A stretch of 20,815 nucleotides of DNA, taken from JBOGEB01 sp050743125. Lineage in GTDB: Bacteria; Actinomycetota; Nitriliruptoria; Euzebyales; Egibacteraceae. How positions within the stretch are numbered: the first letter of the stretch is position 1; the number at the start of each line of letters is the position of its first letter. The notes beneath the pieces are model-generated. The model saw nothing but the letters and a program-made list of their open reading frames with translations, had not been told where the DNA came from and did not search any database. Location: the NCBI GenBank assembly GCA_050743125.1, contig JBOGEB010000063.1, positions 1 to 20,815 on the forward strand. The letters run 5' to 3'. Of the stretch, positions 1-7,438 are shown one piece after another. The position numbers were made by a program, and so were the translations under genes.

Positions 1-67
1 GTTGCCACGGAGTCCGCTACCGGCACCGGCCCACGCTCAGGACCACGGCGAACCCGCTGGTCAGGGG

Positions 68-127
68 CGGAGGCGGTGGGATTCGAACCCACGGGACACG
101 TTGCCGCGCCCAACGGTTTTCAAGACC
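68..127 (-). pseudogene. 3' fragment of a tRNA-Ser(TGA) gene, probable attachment-site core
   Basis: Read on the minus strand, the segment carries an anticodon loop CTTGAAA (anticodon TGA, serine), a long type-II variable region, a perfect T arm (GTGGG-TTCGAAT-CCCAC) and a 3' acceptor strand CGCCTCC followed by G. The 5' half is missing: upstream of GGT in the anticodon stem the sequence is AT-rich, does not pair, and has no D arm or matching GGAGGCG 5' acceptor strand. A tRNA cut in the anticodon arm with an intact 3' half is the usual result of integrase-mediated insertion into a tRNA gene. No CCA is encoded, which is common in actinomycetes. It cannot be a functional tRNA as it stands. The serine identity rests on the anticodon and long variable arm. 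Confidence 0.75.
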
Positions 128-402
128 TAATTAGTCATTCTAGGCCGTGCTGAATCATGCAGTTTTTCCAGCTCAAGGCCGCAATCCCCATTCCCCATCT
201 CTCTAGCCAGTTCGGTATCATTCTGATCTGTTCTGTCCTGTATCCGTTAGCACCGCCGTTAGCACGAACCGGTCTTCTACCTGCACAGACTTGTTACACG
301 ACGGCCCCTCGGCGGTGTTACCCTGCCGGCGGAGCGAGGACAGAATTGCATCAACTTGATGCGCCACCCGGCCTGCGGCCGGAGCAAACCTCGGGGGTAG
401 GG
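128..402. other. Non-coding stretch with short repeats next to the tRNA fragment
   Basis: I see no convincing gene here. Two direct copies of CCGTTAGCAC lie at 244-253 and 256-265, two bases apart. An odd-centred palindrome GCATCAA-C-TTGATGC lies at 348-362, shortly before the relaxase remnant; it could be an operator for that lost gene, but that is a guess. The open frame that begins at 157 is only an upstream extension of the relaxase frame and its first 80 codons look non-coding. Confidence 0.4.
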
Positions 403-621
403 GTGATCGATCCGTCACCGTTTGGCGTGGGCCGGCAGAAGTACTACCTGAAACAAATCGCGCATGATCGGGAGGCGTACCTGACCGGCCACGGCGAGGC
501 CCCCGGCTACGCGCTCGGCACGGCCGCCCCCGAGGCGCTGGGCCTGTCGGGTCAGGTGTCGGCGGAGGTGTTCGAGCGGCTGTTCGCCGGTCGCCATCCT
601 GACAGCGGGGCGTTGTTGGGT
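403..621 (+). pseudogene. N-terminal remnant of a TrwC/MobF-type conjugative relaxase
   Basis: The frame beginning at a GTG at 403 encodes a stretch typical of the extreme N-terminus of actinobacterial MobF (TrwC/TraI) relaxases: QKYYLKQIAHDREAYLTGHG, then EAPGYALGTAAPEALGLSGQ, then a Phe-x-x-Leu-x-x-Gly-Arg-His-Pro-Asp segment ending at GALLG. Intact relaxases continue for several hundred residues with the catalytic tyrosines and a three-His metal site. Here similarity stops near 621 and the frame runs into non-coding-like sequence that overlaps an opposite-strand transposase remnant. It is thus a stub of about 73 codons and cannot be active. It shows that a conjugative or integrative element once occupied this site, next to the truncated tRNA. 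Confidence 0.75.
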
Positions 622-640
622 TGCACCGTTCGGGCGGAAA

Positions 641-897
641 TTGATCCCTGGGCTTTCCTGCCCGGGCAGGGTCGATCAAACAGCCGTAATGGGCGGCCAG
701 CTCTCCGTAGCCGCGGGATGAGTTTGCCGGTCGCACAGATCCCGTGTGAGCACCCCCGTTTTCAGGTTTGTCACACCAGCCGGGCCGGGACACCACCGAA
801 GAACGCAAACGCCGCGACATGTTCCTGAATCCAGGCGGCCGAGGTCATCGACACGACCGGGTAGGGCGAACATGTGCCGCTCCGTGACCGCCCACAC
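641..897 (-). pseudogene. Frameshifted remnant of an IS21-family IstA-type transposase
   Basis: Three reading frames on the minus strand must be joined to recover IstA-like sequence. From about 894 there is TERHMFALP; then, one frame over, SMTSAAWIQEHVAAFAFFGG and VPARLV; then NLKTGVLTRDLCDRQ; and finally, in a third frame, YGELAAHYGCLIDPARAGKP (about 715-650). These correspond in order to the middle of the DDE integrase core of IS21-type transposases. An in-frame stop follows VPARLV. Both ends of the gene and any IstB partner are missing. It is clearly inactive. The piece overlaps nothing intact and abuts the relaxase stub, so at least two mobile elements have decayed here. Confidence 0.72.
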
Positions 898-931
898 TGG
901 CCCGCCGTGACCGGTGCAGTGGAAGCCGACA

Positions 932-1041
932 CTAGTGTCCAGTCGCAGAGGTTTTTTTACCTTCTGAACGGGACGAACCAGGCTTTGACTAGGGAGAACG
1001 CCGGCACTGACATTCAAACAATTACAGCGACTAGACACTAG
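932..1041. repeat. 110-bp segment bounded by 15-bp inverted repeats
   Basis: CTAGTGTCCAGTCGC (932-946) and GCGACTAGACACTAG (1027-1041) are inverted copies with one mismatch, separated by 80 bp. Weaker matching continues inward through T-rich sequence on one side and A-rich sequence on the other. There is no coding potential between them. The arrangement fits a MITE-like element or the collapsed ends of an insertion sequence. No clear target-site duplication is visible. A simple cruciform-forming regulatory site is possible but less likely given the debris around it. Confidence 0.5.
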
Positions 1042-1137
1042 GTGCCCGTCGAACACGGACCAGGCTGTCCCTCCGACGACCAGACTGGCAGGGAGGGCAG
1101 TCAAGCGCCTGAGTGGGCAGCCTGCACCTATCTCGCC

Positions 1138-1983
1138 TCAGAGCGCGTCTGACGGTACTCTCCCCACAACAAGGATATGATTATTGGTGTTGAGTGTGGC
1201 TGGATCAGTTGAGATCGAATAACTAATATCTGCCCATTGATCGATAATCTCTTGAGGGGCTTCTCTGATGAGGTATTGAGCCTCTGGTCCCGGCCCATCC
1301 ATGCCATACACCTGTAGCATGTCTAAGCCTGCCGCGGCCATCTCTTTCTCGATCTGCTCTAGAGAGTGCCAATAAATACTCGCACGGAGGGATAGCGGAA
1401 TGCTACTGTCCGTGAAGTGCCCAGTCTCCATGTAGCTGCGCCAGTCGAAAAGCCCGGCTTTCTTCCACGCGCCGAACAGCACTGCCCGCAGCCCACCAAT
1501 GCGGGATAAAAACTGTACCAGCAGAATGCCTCCGGGACGGACGACCCGGCCCAGCTCTCGCAGTGCTGCCACTCGACCCTGCTCGTCAGGGATGCAGTAC
1601 ATAGGTCCCAGCATGAGTGCGGCGTCGGCGCTCCGTGTTGGCCACGGGAGATCGCGAGCATCGGCAATACGGATGTCTGAAAGCGGGTGCTGTGCCGCCT
1701 CATTCCGCCTCTGGGCGTCTGCAACCAGTTCCGGCGTAAGGTCACAGAGCCGAACTCTGTGACCCTGCGCGGCGAGGTCGAAGGCGTGACGCCCGTTGCC
1801 GCCGCCAACATCGATGATCATCATTTTCGGCTCAGCAAGCCAGGTGAATACAATTTTATGGAAAACCGCGCCTTCGATACGTGAATACGTATCGATACGA
1901 CCCCAAACGAGATCGACGTCTTGCGAGTAGAGTCCTATGGTGATTACTGCACCGGTCCACGATTGCTTCGTAGAATCTGCCAT
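1138..1983 (-). CDS. Class I SAM-dependent methyltransferase of the RiPP cluster
   Basis: This 281-residue protein has the Rossmann-type methyltransferase fold. Motif I is IIDVGGGNGRHAF (about residues 56-68), the acidic residue that holds the ribose follows at CDLTP (Asp81), then DARDLPW (98-104) and the catalytic-loop region GPMYC (116-120). I place the start at ATG 1983 because AAGGAG lies ten bases upstream; the open frame extends further but has no such site. It is the last gene of the minus-strand operon, 52 bp after the upstream YcaO gene. The likely role is tailoring of the peptide, by N-, O- or side-chain methylation; the sequence does not say which. Free carboxylates and His side chains are plentiful in the precursor. 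It could instead act on a non-peptide substrate, but the position in the operon argues for the RiPP. Confidence 0.85.
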   Translation of the reverse strand: MADSTKQSWTGAVITIGLYSQDVDLVWGRIDTYSRIEGAVFHKIVFTWLAEPKMMIIDVGGGNGRHAFDLAAQGHRVRLCDLTPELVADAQRRNEAAQHPLSDIRIADARDLPWPTRSADAALMLGPMYCIPDEQGRVAALRELGRVVRPGGILLVQFLSRIGGLRAVLFGAWKKAGLFDWRSYMETGHFTDSSIPLSLRASIYWHSLEQIEKEMAAAGLDMLQVYGMDGPGPEAQYLIREAPQEIIDQWADISYSISTDPATLNTNNHILVVGRVPSDAL

Positions 1984-2035
1984 TTTTTCAATGCTCCTTT
2001 TCCAGAGCGGGCGCAGAGCAACCTCTAACAATAGA

Positions 2036-3388
2036 TCAGGCATGGGGAAAGGGAAGAAGGCAGGTCGCGTTCTCAAAGGCGAACGACGAAGCGTGCAGTC
2101 GCTGCCCTCCGAGGAGCGGGAACGCCGCCGGTGTATTCGAGTAAACGCCCGGTACGATCATTCGGGTGACATGCCAACCCAGTCGTCGGACGTCGGACGT
2201 AGTAAGGTCGACTGCGATCGCGCGTAGGCCGTTTCTCCGTAGCTGCTCCAGGCATGCTGGCAGGGAAGTTATGTATTCGCTGCCTGGTGCAACGTGCGAA
2301 AGCTCCACCTCGGGTCCTCCAGCAAGGCGCTCCTCGAGCGGCGCGCGCATGTCTGGATCGAGATAGAGCTGTAATTGACAGATCAGATCCCGCACATCGC
2401 GCCAGTCCGGCCGATAAGATTGTCGATACCGTCGATCCGCCCGCCAAGGCTTGAGCGGAGGGTCTGTGCTCCGGGCAGCCCAGCGCATGAGATCACTCTC
2501 CGGGTCGTCAAGTTCATATGCGGCGAGGTGCAGCTGTGCCGCCTCTGCGAACGCTTTCAGTAATGCGTCGAGCACATGAGGCCGACACGCGGTTCCCATA
2601 GCGAGTATCCCAGTATCGACGTCGCGAACCAGCGCACCGATGACGGGGAGTCCAAACCCATTCGGGAACTGGTACAGGCGAGTCTCCAAGACGCGTGCGG
2701 GGCCGCTGAACAGGGCACTGAGCCGATCAGGCACCTTGATGCGCGGCAGGGGGAGTCCATGAAGCCAGCCGAGCGTTACCGCGTCGCGCTCGATCACCTC
2801 TAACAACGCGGCTCGCTCGGCCGCCTCTCGGCTCCGACCGGCAGCAATGCCGGCGTAGAGAGCCGGATTCGTCATTGGTTCGGTGGTCGGCGGCGTTGCA
2901 CGGAAATAGGTGATATAGACGAGGCAGGCTGGGAGGAGGACCCGTTCACCCGTGGCCAGATCCCGGCCCTGTGCCCACAATACGGGTAGTTGTTGAGTTA
3001 ACGGAACGAATGGGAATCCCGTACTTTTGTACTGCGCTTCGGAGAAGAGCACGAGCTGTCCAGGATCGAGCGCCGGCTCGCCTGCTGCGGCAAGTTCTGC
3101 ATATGAGGCCCGCCGCAACCCGCGCGGCACCAGGTTGCCGGAGTAGCGCTCGACCGCCTCCCCGATCGCTGCGTTACGGGCAGCGACCATATCCCACCAT
3201 GCACATCCGCCGGCGACCGCGTCGCTTGGCCACTGGCAGAAGCGGGTCGCATCCGCGAGCGTTGCGACCATATGGTAGATCCCCTGTGGAAGGTGAGGAT
3301 GCAGCGCTCTGTGGCGGATTGAGCGAACAATACCCATGCGCGCATCGATCAGCGGTGATCCGGCGGTCAGATCGTCCGTTGTGCTCAC
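2036..3388 (-). CDS. YcaO-domain cyclodehydratase-like protein (copy 1)
   Basis: YcaO enzymes use ATP to phosphorylate a backbone amide oxygen and so drive azoline, macroamidine or thioamide formation. This 450-residue protein has the two main ATP/Mg motifs, AIGEAVERYSG (Glu77, Glu80, Arg81) and RAALLEVIERDA (Glu197, Glu200, Arg201), a third EAAQL segment, and ends in LLPFPHA, a short version of the proline-rich C-terminus that reaches the active site in azoline-forming members. It is a paralogue of the gene just upstream (about half the aligned residues identical over the N-terminal half by eye). The start is uncertain. GTG 3388 matches the partner's domain start but its AAGAGGAG site is very close to it; TTG 3406 lies three bases after the upstream stop and has no ribosome site. 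The Arg expected near the third motif is not evident. Confidence 0.9.
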   Translation of the reverse strand: MSTTDDLTAGSPLIDARMGIVRSIRHRALHPHLPQGIYHMVATLADATRFCQWPSDAVAGGCAWWDMVAARNAAIGEAVERYSGNLVPRGLRRASYAELAAAGEPALDPGQLVLFSEAQYKSTGFPFVPLTQQLPVLWAQGRDLATGERVLLPACLVYITYFRATPPTTEPMTNPALYAGIAAGRSREAAERAALLEVIERDAVTLGWLHGLPLPRIKVPDRLSALFSGPARVLETRLYQFPNGFGLPVIGALVRDVDTGILAMGTACRPHVLDALLKAFAEAAQLHLAAYELDDPESDLMRWAARSTDPPLKPWRADRRYRQSYRPDWRDVRDLICQLQLYLDPDMRAPLEERLAGGPEVELSHVAPGSEYITSLPACLEQLRRNGLRAIAVDLTTSDVRRLGWHVTRMIVPGVYSNTPAAFPLLGGQRLHASSFAFENATCLLPFPHA

Positions 3389-3409
3389 AACTCCTCTTGT
3401 TCTCAAGGG

Positions 3410-4789
3410 TTAGGTGTACGGCATTGGTGCAAGGATGAGGTCGTCTTCAGCGCAAGGGGACGGACGCCAACCCTGGGCAACCGGCTCGTTGTACAGCCGT
3501 GTTCCTCCCAGGAAAGGGAATGCCGCGGGAGCGTTCGGGTAAAGCCCAGGAACGATGACGCGAACGACCTCTAGGCCAGCTGAGCGCACATCTTCCGTTG
3601 TGAGGTCGACAGCAAGTACCCGAAAACCACGCTCCGCAAGGCGTTCAAGGTATGCAGACCGCGAGGAATATGTAGGCAGCCGAGGAAGCTGGCTCAAAGA
3701 TACATAATCACACGGCTTTAGAATCCGTTGCACGTACACGTGCATGCGCACGTCCAGGTACAGTTGCGTGTGGAATTGTAGGTCGATGACATTACGGAAG
3801 TCTGGCCGGACATCATCGAGGTAGGCACGATCAGCGCGGTAGGGCAGGAAGGAGAACGAGTGCAAGATACCCGCCTCGAAAGCACGCCATGTTGGGCTGT
3901 GAGGGTCAAGGCACTCCCGGCTGAGCGTATACAGTTGCACAGCCTCCACTAATGCTTTATGCGCTGCATCGCTCGCATCAGCCCGGCACGCTGTTCCAAA
4001 GGTCACAATATGTTGCTTCGTGTCCTGGAGTAGCACTCCAATGACAGGGACATTGACGACGGTGGGGATATGGACGAGATGGTATCGAATATTTGAAAGA
4101 TTTGATTTTGGAGCGATCGCAGCCAGTACTGTAGATGCACTGGGGAGATCGATCCCGACCACTGGGGCACCGCTTTGCCACCAGATCGTCATGGCGTCAC
4201 GCTCGATCAATTCTTCAAGCGCGGCGCGTTCGGCATCCTCACGCGTCTGGCCGGTGGCAATACCTGAGTAAATGACGAAGTTGGTGCGTGGTTCCCCAGC
4301 GTAGCGGTCGCGGAAGTAGTTGATCCAGACAAGCGATGCGGGAACGAGCACTCGGCCCCCGGTGAGCAGATCGCGTGCTGCTGTCCAACGGACTGGCAGC
4401 TCATCCGTGAACGGGACGAACGGGAATCCGCGTTGGGCATACTGGGTATCCGAATACAGGATGAATTCAGAAGGGTGGACCGCCGGCTCACCTGCCGCCA
4501 CCAACTCCCGGTAGGATGCGCTTTTTAACCCGGAAGGAATCATGTTGCCGCAGTAGCGCTCCACGGCCTCGCCGATGGCGGCACTGCGCGCGCGCTCTTG
4601 GTCGAAAAACGCTCCGCCATACGCGTACTGATCGGCTTGCCAGGGGCCGAACCGCGAGGTGTCCGAAACCCTCGCTGCATAGGAGACAAACGCAGCCGGG
4701 ACTTCAGGAGGCATCGACTGACGTTCGACCCGCCGGATGACGCCGAGACGGGGGTCAATCAAGCGTTCGATTCCTAGCTCAGGCATCAT
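3410..4789 (-). CDS. YcaO-domain cyclodehydratase-like protein (copy 2)
   Basis: This 459-residue YcaO-family protein shows AIGEAVERYCGN (Glu74, Glu77, Arg78) and RAALEELIERDA (Glu193, Glu196, Arg197), the paired Glu motifs that bind Mg-ATP, plus KALVEAVQL as a third motif. It ends in ILAPMPYT, again with a short Pro-x-Pro. It is longer than the downstream paralogue near its C-terminus, with an insertion around EPVAQGWRPSPC before the final segment. Its ATG pair (4789/4786) overlaps the stop of the upstream hydrolase gene by eleven bases, so translation is probably coupled; I see no separate ribosome site. Both copies keep ATP-site residues, so neither is obviously a dead scaffold. They may act on different positions of the peptide or as a heterodimer; which is not decidable from sequence. 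Confidence 0.92.
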   Translation of the reverse strand: MMPELGIERLIDPRLGVIRRVERQSMPPEVPAAFVSYAARVSDTSRFGPWQADQYAYGGAFFDQERARSAAIGEAVERYCGNMIPSGLKSASYRELVAAGEPAVHPSEFILYSDTQYAQRGFPFVPFTDELPVRWTAARDLLTGGRVLVPASLVWINYFRDRYAGEPRTNFVIYSGIATGQTREDAERAALEELIERDAMTIWWQSGAPVVGIDLPSASTVLAAIAPKSNLSNIRYHLVHIPTVVNVPVIGVLLQDTKQHIVTFGTACRADASDAAHKALVEAVQLYTLSRECLDPHSPTWRAFEAGILHSFSFLPYRADRAYLDDVRPDFRNVIDLQFHTQLYLDVRMHVYVQRILKPCDYVSLSQLPRLPTYSSRSAYLERLAERGFRVLAVDLTTEDVRSAGLEVVRVIVPGLYPNAPAAFPFLGGTRLYNEPVAQGWRPSPCAEDDLILAPMPYT

Positions 4790-6407
4790 GAAACCCGTTG
4801 CCGCTAGCGACCGGTAGGGTCAACGATGTAGAGCCCGCAACACTGCGATAAATTTGCTGCCGAGCGACTCGGGTAGTGCTAATGGTATAGCGGTCAGAGC
4901 CAGTGTTCAGGTTCCGACAGTGATCAGGAAAGTCACTGCTCGTGATCTCCAGCATCAATCGGTGCCCAATTGGCAAGGTGATGGCGGTGGGGGCCATCGC
5001 AATGCGATAGCGGTACACGTTGCCTATCACCATGGGTTCTTCCCTGCGGGCGACCTCCCGCGTGGCATCAACGAGGCCTTGACTGACAGCGTGCATGCGA
5101 CCGTCACGCGACACTTCGAGCAGTCGGGCGACCCAGTCGGTACTTGGTGCATCCGTGGCTGCGTAGAGGCTGACCACAGGCTGTCCAACCACGGATATCG
5201 GTTCGGCTAGCGGTTCGCTGATGTAGCGGACGACGTCCGTACGCGCAGAGAGGTCGGCTTGTTCTCTTGCCGCCGAGCCACCTGGGTATGGGTCAAGAGG
5301 GTCATAGACGAAGGTGTCGGCACCGCCCTCCGATGGCGGTTGCGTGCCCAGCCGTCCACCCTCCTGGGTGTACCACGTGACGGCCGTTGTTTTGCAAGGC
5401 GGCCAGTCTTCGGCGTCGAGCCAGCGGTTTGTTCCCATCAGGAACACCTTGACCGGGTTCTTCGCGGCTGTAGCATCGTCATTACCGAGCACCCTTCGTA
5501 ACCATGCGACCTGTACGCTGCCGAGCGGCAGGCGGGAGCTCGACCCGTAGTGGCGCTCACCGAAGCTCGCCGTTTGGTTGAACTGGAGCGCGTGGGTCCA
5601 TGGTCCGATGATGAGGCAACGCTCAGGGCGTGGCGCAATGGCTGAGCCCACCACGCTCCACTGGTGCAATGTCTGGCCGATGAACGGGTCATGCCAACCG
5701 CCGATGTGCATTGTCGGTATGCGGAGCCGAGCGAGTTCGTCGTCGGAAATGGCATAGTCCGGAACCTTATCCGGCTCAAGATCGATAACGTCGTTTAGGG
5801 TAGGAAGATCAGCCCATAGCAGCGATGACAGCTCCGTCACCGGTAAATGTGTCAGCATTGATGGCACAGTTCGGTGCATCATCTCGAACAGCCGCGGACG
5901 ACCGGTACGTCCGTCTCCATGCGCCATCCACCAGCTGATGAACGCAAGGAGCCGCAGGACCCCACTTGAGCTGTAATTCGCCAGATGAAGGCCCATCGCC
6001 GGCACTGCGCTTACGACGCATCGCACTGCGGGGTGTCTGTGCACTGCTGCCGCCCACGCCGTGAACGCTCCGTACGAACCGCCTGTCAACAGAATCTGTC
6101 CGTTCACCCAGTCTTGTTGCGCAAGCCACGAAAGGGTTTCTGCTCCGTCGTCCCGCTCGTGGACGTATGGCTCCCATACTCCCTCGGAGCAGTACCGACC
6201 ACGCACGTCCTGAACGACGAAGGCGATCCCGTGCTGGGCCCAGCCGATCCCTTCGTCAAGGTGGGAAGATTTGCCATAGGGAGTTCGCAGTAGCGCGGCC
6301 GGAGTCGGTCGGTTGACATGAGGGCGGTAAATATCAGTCGCTAGCCGTGTGCCATCCTGCAGCCTTACCTTGAGGTTAGCTCGGACGAGTGGGGATTCTA
6401 GATTCAT
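4779..6407 (-). CDS. CocE/NonD (peptidase S15-type) alpha/beta hydrolase
   Basis: The 542-residue product has the catalytic triad of the cocaine-esterase/X-Pro dipeptidyl-peptidase group: Ser111 in GGSYGAF, Asp240 in GGWHDPF and His272 in GPWTHA. A C-terminal jelly-roll domain of the PepX_C type follows (from about residue 380, with SLYAATDAPSTDWVARL and GHRLMLEITSSDFP). The start at ATG 6407 has AGAGG six bases upstream and overlaps the end of the leader-binding protein gene by 32 bases. Family members hydrolyse esters, amides or Xaa-Pro dipeptide bonds and most are cytoplasmic; no signal peptide is seen. In this operon it may process the modified precursor: the peptide has prolines at positions 4, 17 and 29. 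An immunity role by hydrolysis of the product is also possible. Confidence 0.9.
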   Translation of the reverse strand: MNLESPLVRANLKVRLQDGTRLATDIYRPHVNRPTPAALLRTPYGKSSHLDEGIGWAQHGIAFVVQDVRGRYCSEGVWEPYVHERDDGAETLSWLAQQDWVNGQILLTGGSYGAFTAWAAAVHRHPAVRCVVSAVPAMGLHLANYSSSGVLRLLAFISWWMAHGDGRTGRPRLFEMMHRTVPSMLTHLPVTELSSLLWADLPTLNDVIDLEPDKVPDYAISDDELARLRIPTMHIGGWHDPFIGQTLHQWSVVGSAIAPRPERCLIIGPWTHALQFNQTASFGERHYGSSSRLPLGSVQVAWLRRVLGNDDATAAKNPVKVFLMGTNRWLDAEDWPPCKTTAVTWYTQEGGRLGTQPPSEGGADTFVYDPLDPYPGGSAAREQADLSARTDVVRYISEPLAEPISVVGQPVVSLYAATDAPSTDWVARLLEVSRDGRMHAVSQGLVDATREVARREEPMVIGNVYRYRIAMAPTAITLPIGHRLMLEITSSDFPDHCRNLNTGSDRYTISTTRVARQQIYRSVAGSTSLTLPVASGNGFHDA

Positions 6408-7266
6408 TAGCATCCTCTGATAAGATTTCCCGGGGTAGCGGGAGCACCGGATGACGATGGATTGCAAGCGTGGCGATGTCGATTTCAAGCTGGTATCCCT
6501 CGCTGGGGATGGGCAGGCCAGCGAGTAAGCAGAGCACATCCGCCGCCAGTAGACCCGCGACCACACCGACGACGCCCGGGTTCGGCCACAGCTCACGCGT
6601 CACGTTCTTTTTCGTGTCGAGATACGCCCAGTATCCCTTGAGCTGATCCGGCCAGCGAGCAGCGGCCAGTCGCCGCGCACGAACGTCTCTGTAGGTCGGT
6701 GTGCTCCCTGCCAGCGCTATCGGACCGATGTAGAAGCAGTCACCTTCGAGGTATGAAGTGTGCCACGGTACGTTCTGTCGGCTGCACCATTCGTCCAGTG
6801 ACTGCCAATACGTGTCCGGTAACCACCCAGCACACGTCACCAGCAGATCGGGTAGGCCGAGACTGGACGGTTCCTCAACGTGGTCAACACTTTCAACGCC
6901 AGCAAGCTTCAGCAGGTGGAGAAGTTGTGCGGCAACCGGGTTGGCACCTTGGACAACGATTTTCCGATCTCTGAGCGAATACGGGGAATACTGATCGGAA
7001 AGCAGCAGGTCTGAGCGTTCCAGTTGGGTGAGAAGTTTGCTGAGTACAATCGGATCGGAGGTGTCCGCGAGGGCGGTCTGAACCGGTTGCTCACTGGTCA
7101 GCAGGACAGCAAGTGCGGACGCATGCTCGTCTGGTACTCGCAGGCGAACGATTCTGTCACCTGGGCCGAACAGGTACCAGTGACCGTCTGCGCCACGATA
7201 GAGGTGACACCCGTGACGCAGCCGCACCGGGCTTGGGTGAGCGAGCCATGGATTATGATTCATCAT
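6376..7266 (-). CDS. TOMM/ocin-ThiF-like (E1-like) precursor leader-binding protein
   Basis: In azol(in)e-type RiPP pathways this partner binds the leader peptide and activates the YcaO enzyme. The 296-residue protein begins with a winged-helix RRE-like region (about 13-95, including GADGHWYLFGPGDRIVRL) followed by an E1/ThiF-like Rossmann region starting at KIVVQGANPVAAQLL (102-116) and running through FYIGPIALAGSTPTYRDVRA to HRHPVLPLPREIL. The Cys pairs that hold zinc in many homologues are absent: the position usually written YRC is YRDV and the tail after LPLPR has no Cys. The start is the ATGATG at 7266. No Shine-Dalgarno is visible, because the only G-rich run lies inside the hairpin just upstream, so translation may depend on the precursor mRNA. 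It is the first enzyme gene of the operon. Confidence 0.87.
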   Translation of the reverse strand: MMNHNPWLAHPSPVRLRHGCHLYRGADGHWYLFGPGDRIVRLRVPDEHASALAVLLTSEQPVQTALADTSDPIVLSKLLTQLERSDLLLSDQYSPYSLRDRKIVVQGANPVAAQLLHLLKLAGVESVDHVEEPSSLGLPDLLVTCAGWLPDTYWQSLDEWCSRQNVPWHTSYLEGDCFYIGPIALAGSTPTYRDVRARRLAAARWPDQLKGYWAYLDTKKNVTRELWPNPGVVGVVAGLLAADVLCLLAGLPIPSEGYQLEIDIATLAIHRHPVLPLPREILSEDANESRIPTRPS

Positions 7267-7274
7267 GAATTTGG

Positions 7275-7306
7275 AACAAGCGGGGAGGCACCCCTCCCCG
7301 CTTGTT
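7275..7306 (-). terminator. Very stable hairpin between precursor gene and the enzyme genes (attenuator or processing site)
   Basis: AACAAGCGGGGAGG (7275-7288), a CACC loop, and CCTCCCCGCTTGTT (7293-7306) form a perfect 14-bp stem. It begins 18 bases after the precursor stop and ends 8 bases before the next start codon, reading on the minus strand. There is no long U run beyond the TTGTT in the arm, so partial termination or mRNA stabilisation is more likely than full termination. Such hairpins between a short peptide gene and its enzymes commonly give a large excess of precursor transcript. The stem also buries the only G-rich ribosome-site-like sequence ahead of the leader-binding protein gene. 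Confidence 0.8.
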
Positions 7307-7324
7307 CTGCACGCCGGCTACGAA

Positions 7325-7438
7325 CTATTCCTCTTCGGCTTCCCACGCAAATGGGTTATGCACGAGCGCGTGGCCGTGGCCCAACGCTGGGATCGCCTCT
7401 GTTTGCTCCAACTCCTCGAAGATCATCGGGTTATCCAT
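7325..7438 (-). CDS. RiPP precursor peptide, 37 residues, His-rich and free of Cys and Ser
   Basis: The start at ATG 7438 is set by AAGGAGGT eight bases upstream; a longer frame reaching to 7513 ignores this site and is rejected. The N-terminal part, MDNPMIFEELEQTEAIP, is acidic and hydrophobic like leaders that bind RRE domains. The C-terminal part begins ALGHGHALVH, continues NPFAWEA and ends in three Glu before a TAG. The His residues are at 21, 23 and 27. There is no Cys, Ser or Lys in the whole peptide and the only Thr is residue 13. The gene is first in the operon with the leader-binding protein, two YcaO proteins and a methyltransferase, which is the normal place for a precursor. I do not recognise the family. 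The leader/core boundary is not known; a cut near Pro17 is a guess. Confidence 0.8.
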   Translation of the reverse strand: MDNPMIFEELEQTEAIPALGHGHALVHNPFAWEAEEE

